Source of the DNA: Peptoniphilus lacrimalis DSM 7455
GTDB lineage: Bacteria > Bacillota > Clostridia > Tissierellales > Peptoniphilaceae
Direction of reading: 5' to 3'
Length of the DNA: 64,000 bases
NCBI RefSeq assembly: GCF_000378725.1
Contig: NZ_KB900371.1
Coordinates: 62,001-126,000 of the forward strand
Positions 1 to 9,007 of this stretch are shown in pieces. Within the stretch, counting starts at the first letter, position 1; each line of letters opens with the position of its first letter. Under the pieces are notes generated by a model, which was not told where the DNA came from, made no database searches, and saw nothing but the letters and a program-made list of their open reading frames with translations. The position numbers and the translations under genes were made by a program.

Positions 1-54
1 AATCCTCCTAAATTTTCTATTCTTTTTTCTTTTAATTTTCTTTAATTTTCCCAT
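1..54 (-). CDS. Partial N-terminus of next dcw gene, probably FtsQ/DivIB
   Basis: An ATG at 54-52 opens a frame that runs off the left edge. It reads MGKLKKIKRKKNRKFRRI (18 residues), an intensely basic start. It begins 13 bp after the murG stop and is preceded by a GTGGTG ribosome-binding site. A short basic cytoplasmic segment before a membrane anchor is typical of FtsQ/DivIB, and this gene commonly follows murG in Firmicute dcw clusters. The identification rests on context and composition only. The TTAGGAGGATT at 11-1 could instead be a Shine-Dalgarno for a gene starting just outside the window. Confidence 0.5.
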   Translation of the reverse strand, partial: MGKLKKIKRKKNRKFRRI

Positions 55-67
55 AACACCACTCGAT

Positions 68-1150
68 TTATTTAAATTTTATAATTTCCCTTACAATTTC
101 AGAAACGGCATCAGGATTACCCATTTTTTTAGAATTCTCAGCCATTTTTTTTCTTAAATCATCATTATTTAAAATTTCTTCTATATTATCATATAAAAGC
201 TTTCCTGTTAACTTATCTTCAGTAATTATTTGACTGGCATTTATATCTTTATAAGAATTTGCATTAAATACTTGGTGATTTCCAGCAGTATATGACTTTG
301 GTATTAAAATTGAAGCAAGTCCTACCGCAGAAATTTCAGCCAAAGTCATTGCCGATGAAGATGCAATAACAAGATCTGCAGCCATTAAATATTTAGGCAC
401 TTCAAAAGAGTAATCAAATATTTTTACATTTTCAGGAATTTCTAAATCTTTCATAAATCCCTCATAATGCTCTCTTCCAGTAACATGAACAAGTTTGAAG
501 TCTATATTATAATCTCCTTTTATAATTTCTTTTATAGCATCGTTAGTTGATTCTTGTCCTCCACTACCGCCAAAAGAAAATACCAATTTATCTTCTGCCT
601 TCAATCCGAGTTCTTGTCTTTTTTTATTCCTATCTAAGTGTGAAAAATCATTTCTTATAGGATTGCCAGTAAAAATAACATTTGAATTTTTAAAATATTT
701 TTTAGCTTCTTTAAAATTTAAAAATACTAAGTCAGCCTTTCTAGATAAAAATCTATTTGTCTTTCCAGGATAGGCATTTTGTTCCTGAATCATTGTTTTT
801 ATTCCCTTTTGTTGGGCTTTTAATACAATTGGGCAACAAACATAGCCACCTGTTCCTATAACAAAATCAGGTTTAAAATCATTAATAATTTTTGTAGACT
901 CACTTAGTCCTCTCATTAAATTAACCATAGTTATAAAAGTTTCTTTATTAATTTTTTTGCGAGGTAAACCTGAAATATGAATAGGTCTAAAATCATATCC
1001 CTTTTTTCCCACAAGCTCTTCTTCTAAAGAATCTTTTTTTCCAACATATATAATTTCTGCATCTTTATCTTGTTTTGTTAATTCATCACAAATGGCAAGT
1101 GCCGGATAAATATGACCTCCTGTACCGCCACCACTTAAAATATATTTCAT
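68..1150 (-). CDS. murG: UDP-GlcNAc:lipid I N-acetylglucosaminyltransferase MurG
   Basis: Adds GlcNAc to undecaprenyl-PP-MurNAc-pentapeptide (lipid I) to give lipid II, on the inner face of the membrane. Seen in the 360-residue protein: the glycine-rich loop GGTGGHIYPALA near residue 10, GTGGYVCCP near 100, TGNPIR near 160, FGGSGGQES near 193 and the UDP-GlcNAc-site stretch TLAEISAVG followed by AGNHQ. Length is normal for the family. The ATG at 1150 overlaps the ftsW stop as TGATG and has AAAGGATGG at good spacing; an in-frame TTG one codon upstream is less likely. It is the last complete gene of the dcw cluster here. Confidence 0.96.
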   Translation of the reverse strand: MKYILSGGGTGGHIYPALAICDELTKQDKDAEIIYVGKKDSLEEELVGKKGYDFRPIHISGLPRKKINKETFITMVNLMRGLSESTKIINDFKPDFVIGTGGYVCCPIVLKAQQKGIKTMIQEQNAYPGKTNRFLSRKADLVFLNFKEAKKYFKNSNVIFTGNPIRNDFSHLDRNKKRQELGLKAEDKLVFSFGGSGGQESTNDAIKEIIKGDYNIDFKLVHVTGREHYEGFMKDLEIPENVKIFDYSFEVPKYLMAADLVIASSSAMTLAEISAVGLASILIPKSYTAGNHQVFNANSYKDINASQIITEDKLTGKLLYDNIEEILNNDDLRKKMAENSKKMGNPDAVSEIVREIIKFK

Positions 1151-2274
1151 CAATTACCATCCTTTGATATTTTTAGCAATAATCCTACGGCTACCATACT
1201 CATAACAAGGGCAGTTCCTCCATAGGAAATAAAGGGTAAAGTTATACCTGTTACTGGCAATATTTTACAGGTTACACCTATATTAAAAAATGCCTGTATT
1301 CCTATGTAAGTTGTTATACCTATGGCGGTAAATTTATAAAATAAGTCATCCGTTTGAGTAGCTATTTTAAAACCCCTATATATTAATATCAAGTAAAGAA
1401 TAATTAAAACTAAGGCTCCTACAAATCCGAACTCCTCACATATTACCGAAAAAATAAAATCAGTATGGGCTTCTGGAAGATTTGCATATTTTTGTTTAGA
1501 TTGAAAAAAACCACTTCCTGTATATCCTCCAAGAGCGATAGCATAAAGAGATTGAGTTATCTGATACAACTCATCACTGACATCGCCTTGATCAGAAGCA
1601 ATTAAGCCCATAATTCTTTCTCGCCTATACTTGGAACCTGGACCCATAAGAATTAAAACAACAAGTCCTAGCCCCATTAAAAGCATGATTAAAAATTCCT
1701 TTTTAGTCATTCCTGCTGAGGTAAACATAGCAAAAAGGGCAAGTCCAATAACAATAGCAGTAGAAAAGTCCTTAATCATAATAGGAACAATGGAAAATCC
1801 CATGATCACAAGAATAGTTACAAATATAGAATCTTCCTTTATTTTATTAAAATTATTTGCTAGATACTTAGCTAAGAATAGAATTGAAGAAACTTTCAAA
1901 ATATCTGATGGTTGAAAGGCAAAAATCTCTCTTCCTGCAATTTCAATTTTCAACCACCTTACTTGTCCATTTACTAATTTACCCATAGGAGTCCATAACA
2001 TAAAAATCAATATTATACTTAAAAGAAAAACCCAATTAATATTTTTTTTAATAAAGTTTTTATTGACCTTTATGATAAATAAAACTGAAAAAATTCCTAA
2101 TACCATCCAAACCAATTGCCTTATCAGATAGTAAAATCTATTAACATCATATTTAATTGTTGTTGGAAAAGATGCAGATGCTACTGAAACTAATCCAAAA
2201 ATTAATAATGCCATTACATCAAATAAAAGAATTAAATCAACTTCTTTTATTTGACTTTTTATTTTCAATTTCAA
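1150..2274 (-). CDS. ftsW: SEDS-family lipid II polymerase FtsW
   Basis: Polytopic SEDS glycosyltransferase of 374 residues, about ten membrane segments, expected to polymerise lipid II at the septum with the class B PBP encoded two genes upstream. Diagnostic motifs are LPEAHTDFIFSVICEE near residue 260 and the C-terminal SYGGTALVMSMVAVGLLL. Translation probably starts at a TTG at 2274, 2 bp past the murD stop, with AAGGAG eight bases upstream. FtsW is preferred over RodA or SpoVE because it lies between murD and murG with no spore genes in sight, but the SEDS subtype is inferred from context. Confidence 0.92.
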   Translation of the reverse strand: MKLKIKSQIKEVDLILLFDVMALLIFGLVSVASASFPTTIKYDVNRFYYLIRQLVWMVLGIFSVLFIIKVNKNFIKKNINWVFLLSIILIFMLWTPMGKLVNGQVRWLKIEIAGREIFAFQPSDILKVSSILFLAKYLANNFNKIKEDSIFVTILVIMGFSIVPIMIKDFSTAIVIGLALFAMFTSAGMTKKEFLIMLLMGLGLVVLILMGPGSKYRRERIMGLIASDQGDVSDELYQITQSLYAIALGGYTGSGFFQSKQKYANLPEAHTDFIFSVICEEFGFVGALVLIILYLILIYRGFKIATQTDDLFYKFTAIGITTYIGIQAFFNIGVTCKILPVTGITLPFISYGGTALVMSMVAVGLLLKISKDGN

Positions 2275-2276
2275 GA

Positions 2277-3593
2277 TTAAAGCTCCTTAACAATTTTTTT
2301 GAAATGCTTTCCTCTCTCTTCATAAGAGCTATACATATCCCAAGATGCACAGGCTGGAGATAAAAGTATTGAATCTCCTTTTTTAGCTAAGGATACACCA
2401 AGTTTTACGGCTGCTGGTAAATCTTTTACTATAAAAACTTCAATACCATAATTTTTAGCTTCTTTTGCCATCTTTGGTCCTGTTTGCCCAAACACAATTA
2501 AACTTCTAAGATTTGGGGCAATATTTTCCATAAGGCTATTGAAATCACTACCCTTATCATAACCACCGCCGATAAGTATTGTCTTATTTGTCATAGCCTT
2601 AACTGCAACAAGTGTTGAATCAGGGTTTGTACCTTTAGAATCATTGTAAAAACTTACACCATTTACTTTTTTTACAAATTCTATCCTGTGTTCAACTCCT
2701 GAAAATATTTCTATACTTTGCTTAATTATATCATTACTAACATTGAAAATCTTAGCTATTATGATAGCTCCCATAACATTTTTAACGTTGTGAATACCAG
2801 GAATTTTTATGTCTTTGATGTCAATAATCTCTTCCCTAATATCCCCATCTTTAAAAATAATCTTTCCATCATCTAAAAAGCATCCTCGTACATCTTTTTT
2901 TTCTGTTGAAAAATAATAAATATTTGATTTTAAATCCTTTAAATCTTCTCTTGACCTATCATCATAATTAATTATAGAAAAATCATCTTTGTCTTGATTT
3001 GCAAAAATCTTATATTTTGCATTTCTGTAATTATCTTCTGTTTTATGCCAATCCAAATGGTCTTTTGTTACATAAGTAAGTAATGCAACTTTTGGTTTAA
3101 ATTCATGAGTGTCTTCAAGCTGAAAAGATGAAGCTTCTATTACTATAAAATCATTATTTTTTGCCTCTAAGGCAATTTCAGATATACCTCTTCCAATATT
3201 TCCCACTACATATGTTTTGTTTACTTGTCTTAAAATTTGTCCTACAAGTGTTGTGGTTGTTGTCTTGCCATTAGTGCCAGTTATTGCAATTAGATTTTTA
3301 CAGGAACTTATCTTATATGCAAATTCCAAATCACTTATAATTTTTATGCCTAAATTTCTTGCCTTTTCTAAAAGAGGATGGTCTGGATATATCCCAGGAC
3401 TCTTGATAATAATATCTATATTTTCTAAATCTCCATCTTTTAGCATTACAAAATCTTCTTCTATATCTTCTAAATTTAAATCTTTATTTTCATCATAGCA
3501 ATAGACCTTACAGGGCATTTGATTTAGAGCTTTTAAACAAGCCCTACCTGTAATTCCTAAACCCATAACTAATATTTTTTTATCTTTAAACAT
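2277..3593 (-). CDS. murD: UDP-MurNAc-L-alanine:D-glutamate ligase MurD
   Basis: Cytoplasmic ATP-dependent ligase adding D-Glu to UDP-MurNAc-L-Ala. The 438-residue protein has the N-terminal Rossmann-like UDP-binding domain (VMGLGITGRACLKAL), the Mur-ligase P-loop GTNGKTTTTTLVG near residue 105, a central HLDWH element, and the C-terminal GVEHRIEFV and FYNDSKGTNPDSTL motifs that mark MurD among Mur ligases. Start ATG at 3593 follows AGGGTGA. It sits 3 bp behind mraY and 2 bp before ftsW, so is certainly co-transcribed with them. Confidence 0.96.
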   Translation of the reverse strand: MFKDKKILVMGLGITGRACLKALNQMPCKVYCYDENKDLNLEDIEEDFVMLKDGDLENIDIIIKSPGIYPDHPLLEKARNLGIKIISDLEFAYKISSCKNLIAITGTNGKTTTTTLVGQILRQVNKTYVVGNIGRGISEIALEAKNNDFIVIEASSFQLEDTHEFKPKVALLTYVTKDHLDWHKTEDNYRNAKYKIFANQDKDDFSIINYDDRSREDLKDLKSNIYYFSTEKKDVRGCFLDDGKIIFKDGDIREEIIDIKDIKIPGIHNVKNVMGAIIIAKIFNVSNDIIKQSIEIFSGVEHRIEFVKKVNGVSFYNDSKGTNPDSTLVAVKAMTNKTILIGGGYDKGSDFNSLMENIAPNLRSLIVFGQTGPKMAKEAKNYGIEVFIVKDLPAAVKLGVSLAKKGDSILLSPACASWDMYSSYEERGKHFKKIVKEL

Positions 3594-3596
3594 ATG

Positions 3597-4550
3597 TCAC
3601 CCTAAAATTATAAAATACGCAATGATACAAAAAATTAATTGTACCAAATAAAAAGCTAAAACTACCTTTTGTTCCTTCCAGCCCTTTTGTTCAAAATGAT
3701 GATGTAAAGGACTCATTAAAAATACTCTCTTGCCTCTTGTTTTAAAGCTTACTACTTGAATAATTACAGAAAGAGTTTCTATAAAATAAACTCCTCCTGC
3801 CAAGGGAAGTGCCAGTGGTAAATTTAATAGGACAGCTATTGCTGAAACAGCACCACCTAAAGCAAGTGAACCTGTATCCCCCATAAATACTTTTGCAGGA
3901 TATTTATTATAAATTAAAAATCCTAATAAAGCTCCCAAAAGGCAAATGCAGAATAATAATATTTCCATCCTTTGTAATTTATAGGCACAGATTGCAAAAA
4001 ATCCCAAACAGATTATAGTAACTCCGCTAGAAAGTCCATCAAGACCATCAGTCAGATTTACAGAATTAACTGTACCCACAACAACAAAAATTATAAAAGG
4101 AATATAAAAAATTCCAAAAGAGCAAAATTGATTAATAAATGGTATAAAAACCATAGTATGCAAATTTTTTGAATTATATTGGTAGACTAAAAGAATAAGA
4201 GCCACTAAAATTTGTAAGAGTAATTTTTGTATGGCTGTTAGTCCTAAATTTCTCTTTTTTACAACTTTTATATAGTCATCAATAAATCCAACTCCAGCAA
4301 AAGCAAAAGTTGCAAACAAAAGCATGAATACAGAAAGTTTAAAATTTGTAAATATTAAAGTTGTTATAAGAATAGTTATAAGGAATATAAGCCCACCCAT
4401 AGTTGGTGTCCCACTCTTTTTCAGATGAGATTTTGGTCCATCTTCCCTAATACTTTGCCCAGCCTTTAATCTCCTCAAAATTGGTATAAATATTCTACCC
4501 ATAATTAAGGCAATAATAAAATTAACTAATAATACTACGATAACTTTCAT
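3597..4550 (-). CDS. mraY: Phospho-MurNAc-pentapeptide translocase MraY
   Basis: Membrane enzyme transferring phospho-MurNAc-pentapeptide to undecaprenyl phosphate (lipid I synthesis). About ten membrane segments in 317 residues. Family motifs seen: GTPTMGGLIF, GFIDDYIKV, NSVNLTDGLDGLSSG, FMGDTGSLALGG and SPLHHHFEQKGW. I chose the ATG at 4550, not the in-frame ATG at 4562, because GGAGATTAAG lies directly before the former; that Shine-Dalgarno is inside the 3' end of the upstream PBP gene and the start lies one base past its stop. murE and murF, which often flank mraY, are not in this cluster. Confidence 0.96.
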   Translation of the reverse strand: MKVIVVLLVNFIIALIMGRIFIPILRRLKAGQSIREDGPKSHLKKSGTPTMGGLIFLITILITTLIFTNFKLSVFMLLFATFAFAGVGFIDDYIKVVKKRNLGLTAIQKLLLQILVALILLVYQYNSKNLHTMVFIPFINQFCSFGIFYIPFIIFVVVGTVNSVNLTDGLDGLSSGVTIICLGFFAICAYKLQRMEILLFCICLLGALLGFLIYNKYPAKVFMGDTGSLALGGAVSAIAVLLNLPLALPLAGGVYFIETLSVIIQVVSFKTRGKRVFLMSPLHHHFEQKGWKEQKVVLAFYLVQLIFCIIAYFIILG

Positions 4551-4551
4551 C

Positions 4552-6969
4552 TTAATCTCCATGATTTATATTTTTTTTGCTTTTTTTATTTTTATCTTTA
4601 CTTTTGCTATTTTCTGAATTTTTATTCTCATAAGAATTTCCCTTGGTTCTCAAGATATTTTTTTCTTTATTTGAATTATTTTCATCGTCTTTAGCTGATG
4701 AATCGCCTAAGTCTTCTAGGACAATTTCAACAAGCTCATCTTTGTCTAATTTTTCACCCTTTGCCGGACTTTGTGAAATAAAGTATCCGTCGCCTTTGAT
4801 ATTATACTCTAATTTCAATTTATTTAAAATACTTTCAATTTCTCTTTTACTCTTTCCAGACAAATCCGGCATAGTAATTTTTTCTTGGTTATTATTTTCA
4901 ATAGCCAAATCTACTATACTACCATAAGGAACATCTACATCTTGAGAGGGATTTTGACCAACTATAACCGCAGTATCTTTTATATCATTAATATTGGTAT
5001 TAAACCTCAAACCTTTTTCAATTAAACATTTGCCGCCATCTTCTATAAGTTTACCTGTCACATCTGGAATACTAACAAGTTCCTTTTTATCATCTTTAAC
5101 TTCTTCAGTCTTTGGAACTTTTAAATAATTTAATATTCTATCCATTATTTGACCACCAACTGGAGCTGCAACTGTTGAACCTAAAATTTCACCCTTGGGA
5201 TTTTTCACAATAACAAGAACGGTAATTCTTGGGTCTTGAATAGGGGCTACACCAATAAATGAAGCAATGTAAGCATCTTCATAACCTGTTCCATCTTTTT
5301 TTACAATTTCCGCAGTTCCTGTTTTTCCACCAATTCTATATCCAGGAACTTGTGCTCTTTTACCTGTACCATTTTTTACAACTCTTTCCATAAGAATTCT
5401 CATAGTATCAGATGTTTCTTTTGAAATTACCCTTCTTAATACTGACTTATCTTTCTTCTCTATTACATTATCATTTTCATCTACAACCTCTTTGACAATT
5501 CTAGGCCTGTTTAAATACCCACCATTACTTATAGCAGAAACTGCATTTATTAGTTGAATAGGAGTTACGGCAATTCCATGACCGTAAGACATAGTGGCAA
5601 GTCTAACATCACTTATTGAATCAGGACTAGATGGTATTAAACCTGAAGCTTCTCCATTTAATTCAATACCCGTTCTTTGTCCAAAACCATAAGCCTTTAT
5701 ATACCTTAAAAAATTTACCCTACCAAGTTCTAAACCTATCCTAACAAAAGATACGTTGCATGATTGTTCCAAGGCTTGTGCCATTGTTTTTGGACCTCTC
5801 TGGTGAGAAGTACACTTTAAAATAGCTCCATCAATATTAACCTGACCAGTACACACATAAGTTTTATCTGGACTTGTTGTATTCTGTTCAAGAGCTGATG
5901 AAGCGGTTATTAATTTGAAGGTAGATCCTGGTTCATATTGGTCATTAACATTGAAATTTCTCCAGTTATCATACCAAATATTTGTCTTTTCCTCATCAGT
6001 ATAAGATTTCCAATTTTTTTCTTGATCTTGGTTTATAGGCTCTTTAGGATTATTTAAATTATAATCAGCCTTAGATGCCATTGCTAAAATTTCTCCACTT
6101 TTAGTATCTTGAACTATAACATCAACTTGGTCGGCCTCATTTTTTTTCAGAGCATCTTGAGCAGCAGATTCAACGAACTGTTCAATATTTGAATCAAGTG
6201 TCAAAACAACCGAATAACCTTCCTTAGGCGCAAAAGTTTCTTCTTCTGTCAAGGGAATAATATTATGAGCGTTGTCTTTTTGAGAAACATTTTTTCCTGG
6301 AATTCCTGTTAATTCTTCATCAAAAGATGCCTCTATACCATATTGTCCCAAATTTTCATCATTAGTAAAACCTATAACATATGAAGCAAGATTATTAAAA
6401 GGATAAAATCTTCTTATTACATCATCAACTGACATGGCTTGAAGATTGTCTTTTTTTTCTTTACTTAAAGTGGATCTTTTGTCCCTTAATTTCATAGCCA
6501 TAGTCCTGTCAATATTAGAAACAAGACGTACAACCTTTGAACCCTTCATTTTTTCAAGAACTTCTTCTTGGTCAACTTGGCAAATTTCAGAAATTATTTT
6601 GGAATCTTCTAACAATATTTTATTTTTTCTTTTCTTATAATCGCTTACAGATTCATTTTTTACTCGTTCGAGATATGACATATTATAAAAGACATTAGCC
6701 TTGGAAATATTTATAGCTAATTCCTTCATATTCCTATCATAAATAATTCCCCTATTAGAGCTAATAACTTCTGATTTTGTTATCTGATTTAAGGCATCAA
6801 TTGTTAATTTTTCAGATTCAACAACTTGTATATATAAAAGCCTAAAAATTATTACAATAAATAAAATAGCTAGAATAAGAAAAAATATAAGAGCTGAATT
6901 GTTTACTCTCTGCCTTTTTTTAAGGAAAATATTTTTATCTTTTCTAGCCTTATTTTTTAAAATTCTCAA
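4552..6969 (-). CDS. Class B penicillin-binding protein with two PASTA domains (PBP2B/SpoVD type)
   Basis: Septal transpeptidase of 805 residues. Short basic N-terminus, one membrane anchor at about 27-50, dimerisation domain to about 240, then the transpeptidase domain with STFK (Ser near 349), SCN near 403-405 and KTGTAEIV near 549. Two PASTA repeats follow (about 635-695 and 700-755). The tail of about 50 residues is rich in Lys, Asn and Ser with no recognisable fold. PASTA modules bind peptidoglycan fragments or beta-lactams in related proteins. It lies between ftsL and mraY, the classical place of ftsI/pbpB/spoVD; the division role follows from that and from absence of sporulation genes. 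Confidence 0.93.
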   Translation of the reverse strand: MRILKNKARKDKNIFLKKRQRVNNSALIFFLILAILFIVIIFRLLYIQVVESEKLTIDALNQITKSEVISSNRGIIYDRNMKELAINISKANVFYNMSYLERVKNESVSDYKKRKNKILLEDSKIISEICQVDQEEVLEKMKGSKVVRLVSNIDRTMAMKLRDKRSTLSKEKKDNLQAMSVDDVIRRFYPFNNLASYVIGFTNDENLGQYGIEASFDEELTGIPGKNVSQKDNAHNIIPLTEEETFAPKEGYSVVLTLDSNIEQFVESAAQDALKKNEADQVDVIVQDTKSGEILAMASKADYNLNNPKEPINQDQEKNWKSYTDEEKTNIWYDNWRNFNVNDQYEPGSTFKLITASSALEQNTTSPDKTYVCTGQVNIDGAILKCTSHQRGPKTMAQALEQSCNVSFVRIGLELGRVNFLRYIKAYGFGQRTGIELNGEASGLIPSSPDSISDVRLATMSYGHGIAVTPIQLINAVSAISNGGYLNRPRIVKEVVDENDNVIEKKDKSVLRRVISKETSDTMRILMERVVKNGTGKRAQVPGYRIGGKTGTAEIVKKDGTGYEDAYIASFIGVAPIQDPRITVLVIVKNPKGEILGSTVAAPVGGQIMDRILNYLKVPKTEEVKDDKKELVSIPDVTGKLIEDGGKCLIEKGLRFNTNINDIKDTAVIVGQNPSQDVDVPYGSIVDLAIENNNQEKITMPDLSGKSKREIESILNKLKLEYNIKGDGYFISQSPAKGEKLDKDELVEIVLEDLGDSSAKDDENNSNKEKNILRTKGNSYENKNSENSKSKDKNKKSKKNINHGD

Positions 6970-6978
6970 TTTATCCCC

Positions 6979-7398
6979 CTACTCATTTTGGAAAGATCTA
7001 AGAACAGACACTATGGGACTTAGGAACACGTTATAATTAACATCTCCTTGTGGTTTTTTTGTTTTTGTATCAATATAAACTATTTGCCAATCGTCAGGAT
7101 ATACCATACCTAACTTATACATAGCAATATCGGCTACCTCAATTTGTGATTTAATGCCCTTTAAATCTCCTGAAAGAGTCATTTTTGTTTTCTTAAGTTC
7201 ATTTATCTCATGTTTAGTACTCAAAATTTGCCTGTCAAGCCCAGCTATTTGCGAATACATAAAAGTACTTGCAGTAATCACCATAGCTACAATAATCATA
7301 GTAAACAAAAGCGGTTTATTTCTAAAAATACCATGACTCATTTTTATATTATAATTTCTTTTTAATTTTTTTGTATTAGCAATTATTTTCTTTGTCAT
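6979..7398 (-). CDS. ftsL: FtsL-like septum protein
   Basis: Small bitopic protein of 139 residues: basic cytoplasmic segment (1-30), one membrane span at about 30-50, then a short leucine/isoleucine-spaced extracellular coiled coil (about 52-90) beginning [19 protein letters not shown]. Sequence is poorly conserved, as usual for FtsL/DivIC proteins, and the call rests on topology and on position between rsmH and the class B PBP. Its ATG at 7398, preceded by AGAGGTAA, lies inside the end of rsmH, overlapping it by 23 bp. FtsL would link the FtsW-PBP pair to DivIB/DivIC. Confidence 0.8.
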   Translation of the reverse strand: MTKKIIANTKKLKRNYNIKMSHGIFRNKPLLFTMIIVAMVITASTFMYSQIAGLDRQILSTKHEINELKKTKMTLSGDLKGIKSQIEVADIAMYKLGMVYPDDWQIVYIDTKTKKPQGDVNYNVFLSPIVSVLRSFQNE

Positions 7399-8338
7399 GA
7401 CTTACCTCTAACTTCTCAGCTACTCTAAGCTTTGCACTATGACTTCTGTTGTTATTTTTAATTTCCTCTTTAGTCGGCACTATAGGCTTTCTTGTAATTA
7501 TTTCTATCTCTCTTTTTTTATCACAAGTACATATGATTTGCTCAGGTGGGCAGACACAATCACTATAAAGGTATCTAAAGGCATTTTTTACAATTCTATC
7601 TTCAAGAGAATGAAAGGAAATAATAGCAAGTCTGCCACCTGGATTCAATCTTTCGACAAACTTATATATAGATTTTTTTAAAACATTAAGTTCGTCATTT
7701 ACCTCAATTCTTAGAGCTTGAAAGGTCCTTTTTGCTGGATGTGGACCATCTCTTCTAGCTCCTTTAGGTACTGCCTTTTTTATAACTTCAACTAAATCAA
7801 ATGTAGTGTTAATTTTCTTAATTTTTCTTTCCTGAACAATAAATTCAGCAATTCTTTTAGCCCAATTCTCTTCTCCATATTCCTTAATAATCCTATAAAG
7901 TTCATCTTTAGAATACTCATTAACTATAGTTTTTGCCGTTAGGGGTAAAGTTTTATCCATTCTCATATCAAGTTCACTATCAAACCTATATGAAAATCCC
8001 CTTTCTCCTTTATCAAATTGGTAGGATGAAACTCCAAGGTCCAAAAGAATACCATCAACTTTTTTTATATGTAAACAATCTAAAATTTCTTCAAAATTCT
8101 TATAATTTGTGTTGAAAAGTTTTACATTTTCATATTCACTAAGAACTTCATGTGATTTTTTTATAGCATCCTTATCTTGGTCTATACCGATTAACAAACC
8201 ACTGTTATTTAAAATTTTTGCAATGCCTTTGCTGTGACCTGCTCCTCCGATAGTTGCATCCATGTAAATTTTATTTTCTCTTATATTTAAATTTTCTAAA
8301 ACCTCATTATAGAGAACACTTACATGTTTAAATTCCAT
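7376..8338 (-). CDS. rsmH: 16S rRNA (cytosine1402-N4)-methyltransferase RsmH (MraW)
   Basis: SAM-dependent methyltransferase modifying C1402 of 16S rRNA at the ribosomal P site. The 320-residue protein contains the SAM-binding [13 protein letters not shown] and GIDQDKDAI motifs, [11 protein letters not shown], and the family signatures [18 protein letters not shown] and [11 protein letters not shown]. The C-terminal part has Cys-rich [12 protein letters not shown], common in RsmH. It begins with TAATG overlapping the mraZ stop by one base, and its 3' end overlaps ftsL. Confidence 0.97.
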   Translation of the reverse strand: MEFKHVSVLYNEVLENLNIRENKIYMDATIGGAGHSKGIAKILNNSGLLIGIDQDKDAIKKSHEVLSEYENVKLFNTNYKNFEEILDCLHIKKVDGILLDLGVSSYQFDKGERGFSYRFDSELDMRMDKTLPLTAKTIVNEYSKDELYRIIKEYGEENWAKRIAEFIVQERKIKKINTTFDLVEVIKKAVPKGARRDGPHPAKRTFQALRIEVNDELNVLKKSIYKFVERLNPGGRLAIISFHSLEDRIVKNAFRYLYSDCVCPPEQIICTCDKKREIEIITRKPIVPTKEEIKNNNRSHSAKLRVAEKLEVSHDKENNC

Positions 8339-8766
8339 TATATCCCCAGCTCTGACATCTTTTCAGCTAATTCTTCATAAGTTAGACCTTCTTCAGAATT
8401 ATATTTTTCCCAATTTTCTTGTGACCAAATTTCAGCCCTATTTGAAAGCCCTACAATCACAGATGAATCTTTTATATTTGCATAATCTCTTAAATTTTGT
8501 GGTATCAAAACCCTGCCTTGCTTGTCAATTGCGCAATCGCAGGCACCAGAGAAAAATGTTCTCACAAAAGAACGAACAGCCTTATTTGTCATAGGAAGTT
8601 CTTTTAGTTTATTTTCTATTTTTTCCCATTCACTATTGGGATAAAGAAATAAACATTCATCAAGACCCTTAGTCATAACAAATTCATTTAAGTCCTCTCT
8701 AAATTTTGATGGAATTGTAACTCGTCCCTTGGGATCTAGGCTGTGATAATATTCACCAATCAACAT
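8338..8766 (-). CDS. mraZ: Transcriptional regulator MraZ
   Basis: 142-residue protein with the duplicated SpoVT-AbrB fold: first half [14 protein letters not shown] near residue 11, second half [16 protein letters not shown] near residue 82. MraZ is a ring-shaped DNA-binding protein that controls its own dcw operon in the bacteria where it has been studied. It is the first gene of the cluster, and four appropriately spaced binding-site-like repeats lie 10-46 bp upstream of its start (separate entry), suggesting autoregulation. Confidence 0.96.
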   Translation of the reverse strand: MLIGEYYHSLDPKGRVTIPSKFREDLNEFVMTKGLDECLFLYPNSEWEKIENKLKELPMTNKAVRSFVRTFFSGACDCAIDKQGRVLIPQNLRDYANIKDSSVIVGLSNRAEIWSQENWEKYNSEEGLTYEELAEKMSELGI

Positions 8767-8775
8767 AATTTTTCA

Positions 8776-8812
8776 CCACTTTATTCCATTTTGAACCATT
8801 CTTCTCCACTTG
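8776..8812 (-). promoter_or_regulatory. Four-box MraZ-type operator
   Basis: Read on the minus strand, four heptamers follow each other with exact 10-bp periodicity and 3-nt spacers: CAAGTGG, AGAATGG, AAAATGG and AAAGTGG. MraZ of mollicutes recognises repeated AAAGTG-type boxes separated by 3 nt, and the enterobacterial site is likewise a tandem TGG repeat with 10-bp period. The array ends 10 bp before the mraZ ATG. A fifth copy of the extended box (CCACTTGCC on plus) lies at 8837-8845, 31 bp from its twin at 8806-8814, about three helical turns away. Promoter hexamers between them are not clear. Confidence 0.75.
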
Positions 8813-8872
8813 CCTTTATTTTACTACAAATAATTACCACTTGCCATTAAATTTATATGTTTTTTAAAATTA

Positions 8873-8884
8873 GGACTATAGTCC
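8873..8884. repeat. Perfect 12-bp palindrome upstream of mraZ
   Basis: GGACTATAGTCC reads the same on both strands. It stands alone in the 240-bp gap between the dcw cluster and the two-component system, about 107 bp upstream of mraZ. No loop and no T-run, so a terminator is unlikely; it could be an operator half-site pair or chance. Confidence 0.4.
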
Positions 8885-8943
8885 CCAACTTAAACCTACC
8901 AATCTCAGAAAAATTTTTATCTATAAACCTTAAAAATTTTTAT

Positions 8944-8973
8944 AAAAAAACCAAACTCATAAAATGAGTTTGG
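8944..8973 (-). terminator. Rho-independent terminator of the two-component operon
   Basis: Perfect 10-bp stem CCAAACTCAT/ATGAGTTTGG (8951-8960 and 8964-8973) with AAA loop. Read on minus, seven T residues follow (8950-8944). It lies 35 bp beyond the histidine kinase stop. Confidence 0.85.
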
Positions 8974-9007
8974 TAAATAAATTTATATTAAGTTATTTAT
9001 TATATTT

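Noticed and set aside
1-11. TTAGGAGGATT at the left edge as a gene start signal
   Set aside because: It reads in frame as codons of the 1-54 partial gene; both readings are possible but the longer frame with its own ribosome-binding site is preferred.
1631-1915. Plus-strand open frame inside ftsW
   Set aside because: Antisense shadow with no ribosome-binding site or recognisable product; several other plus-strand frames of 60-110 codons inside minus genes were rejected for the same reason.
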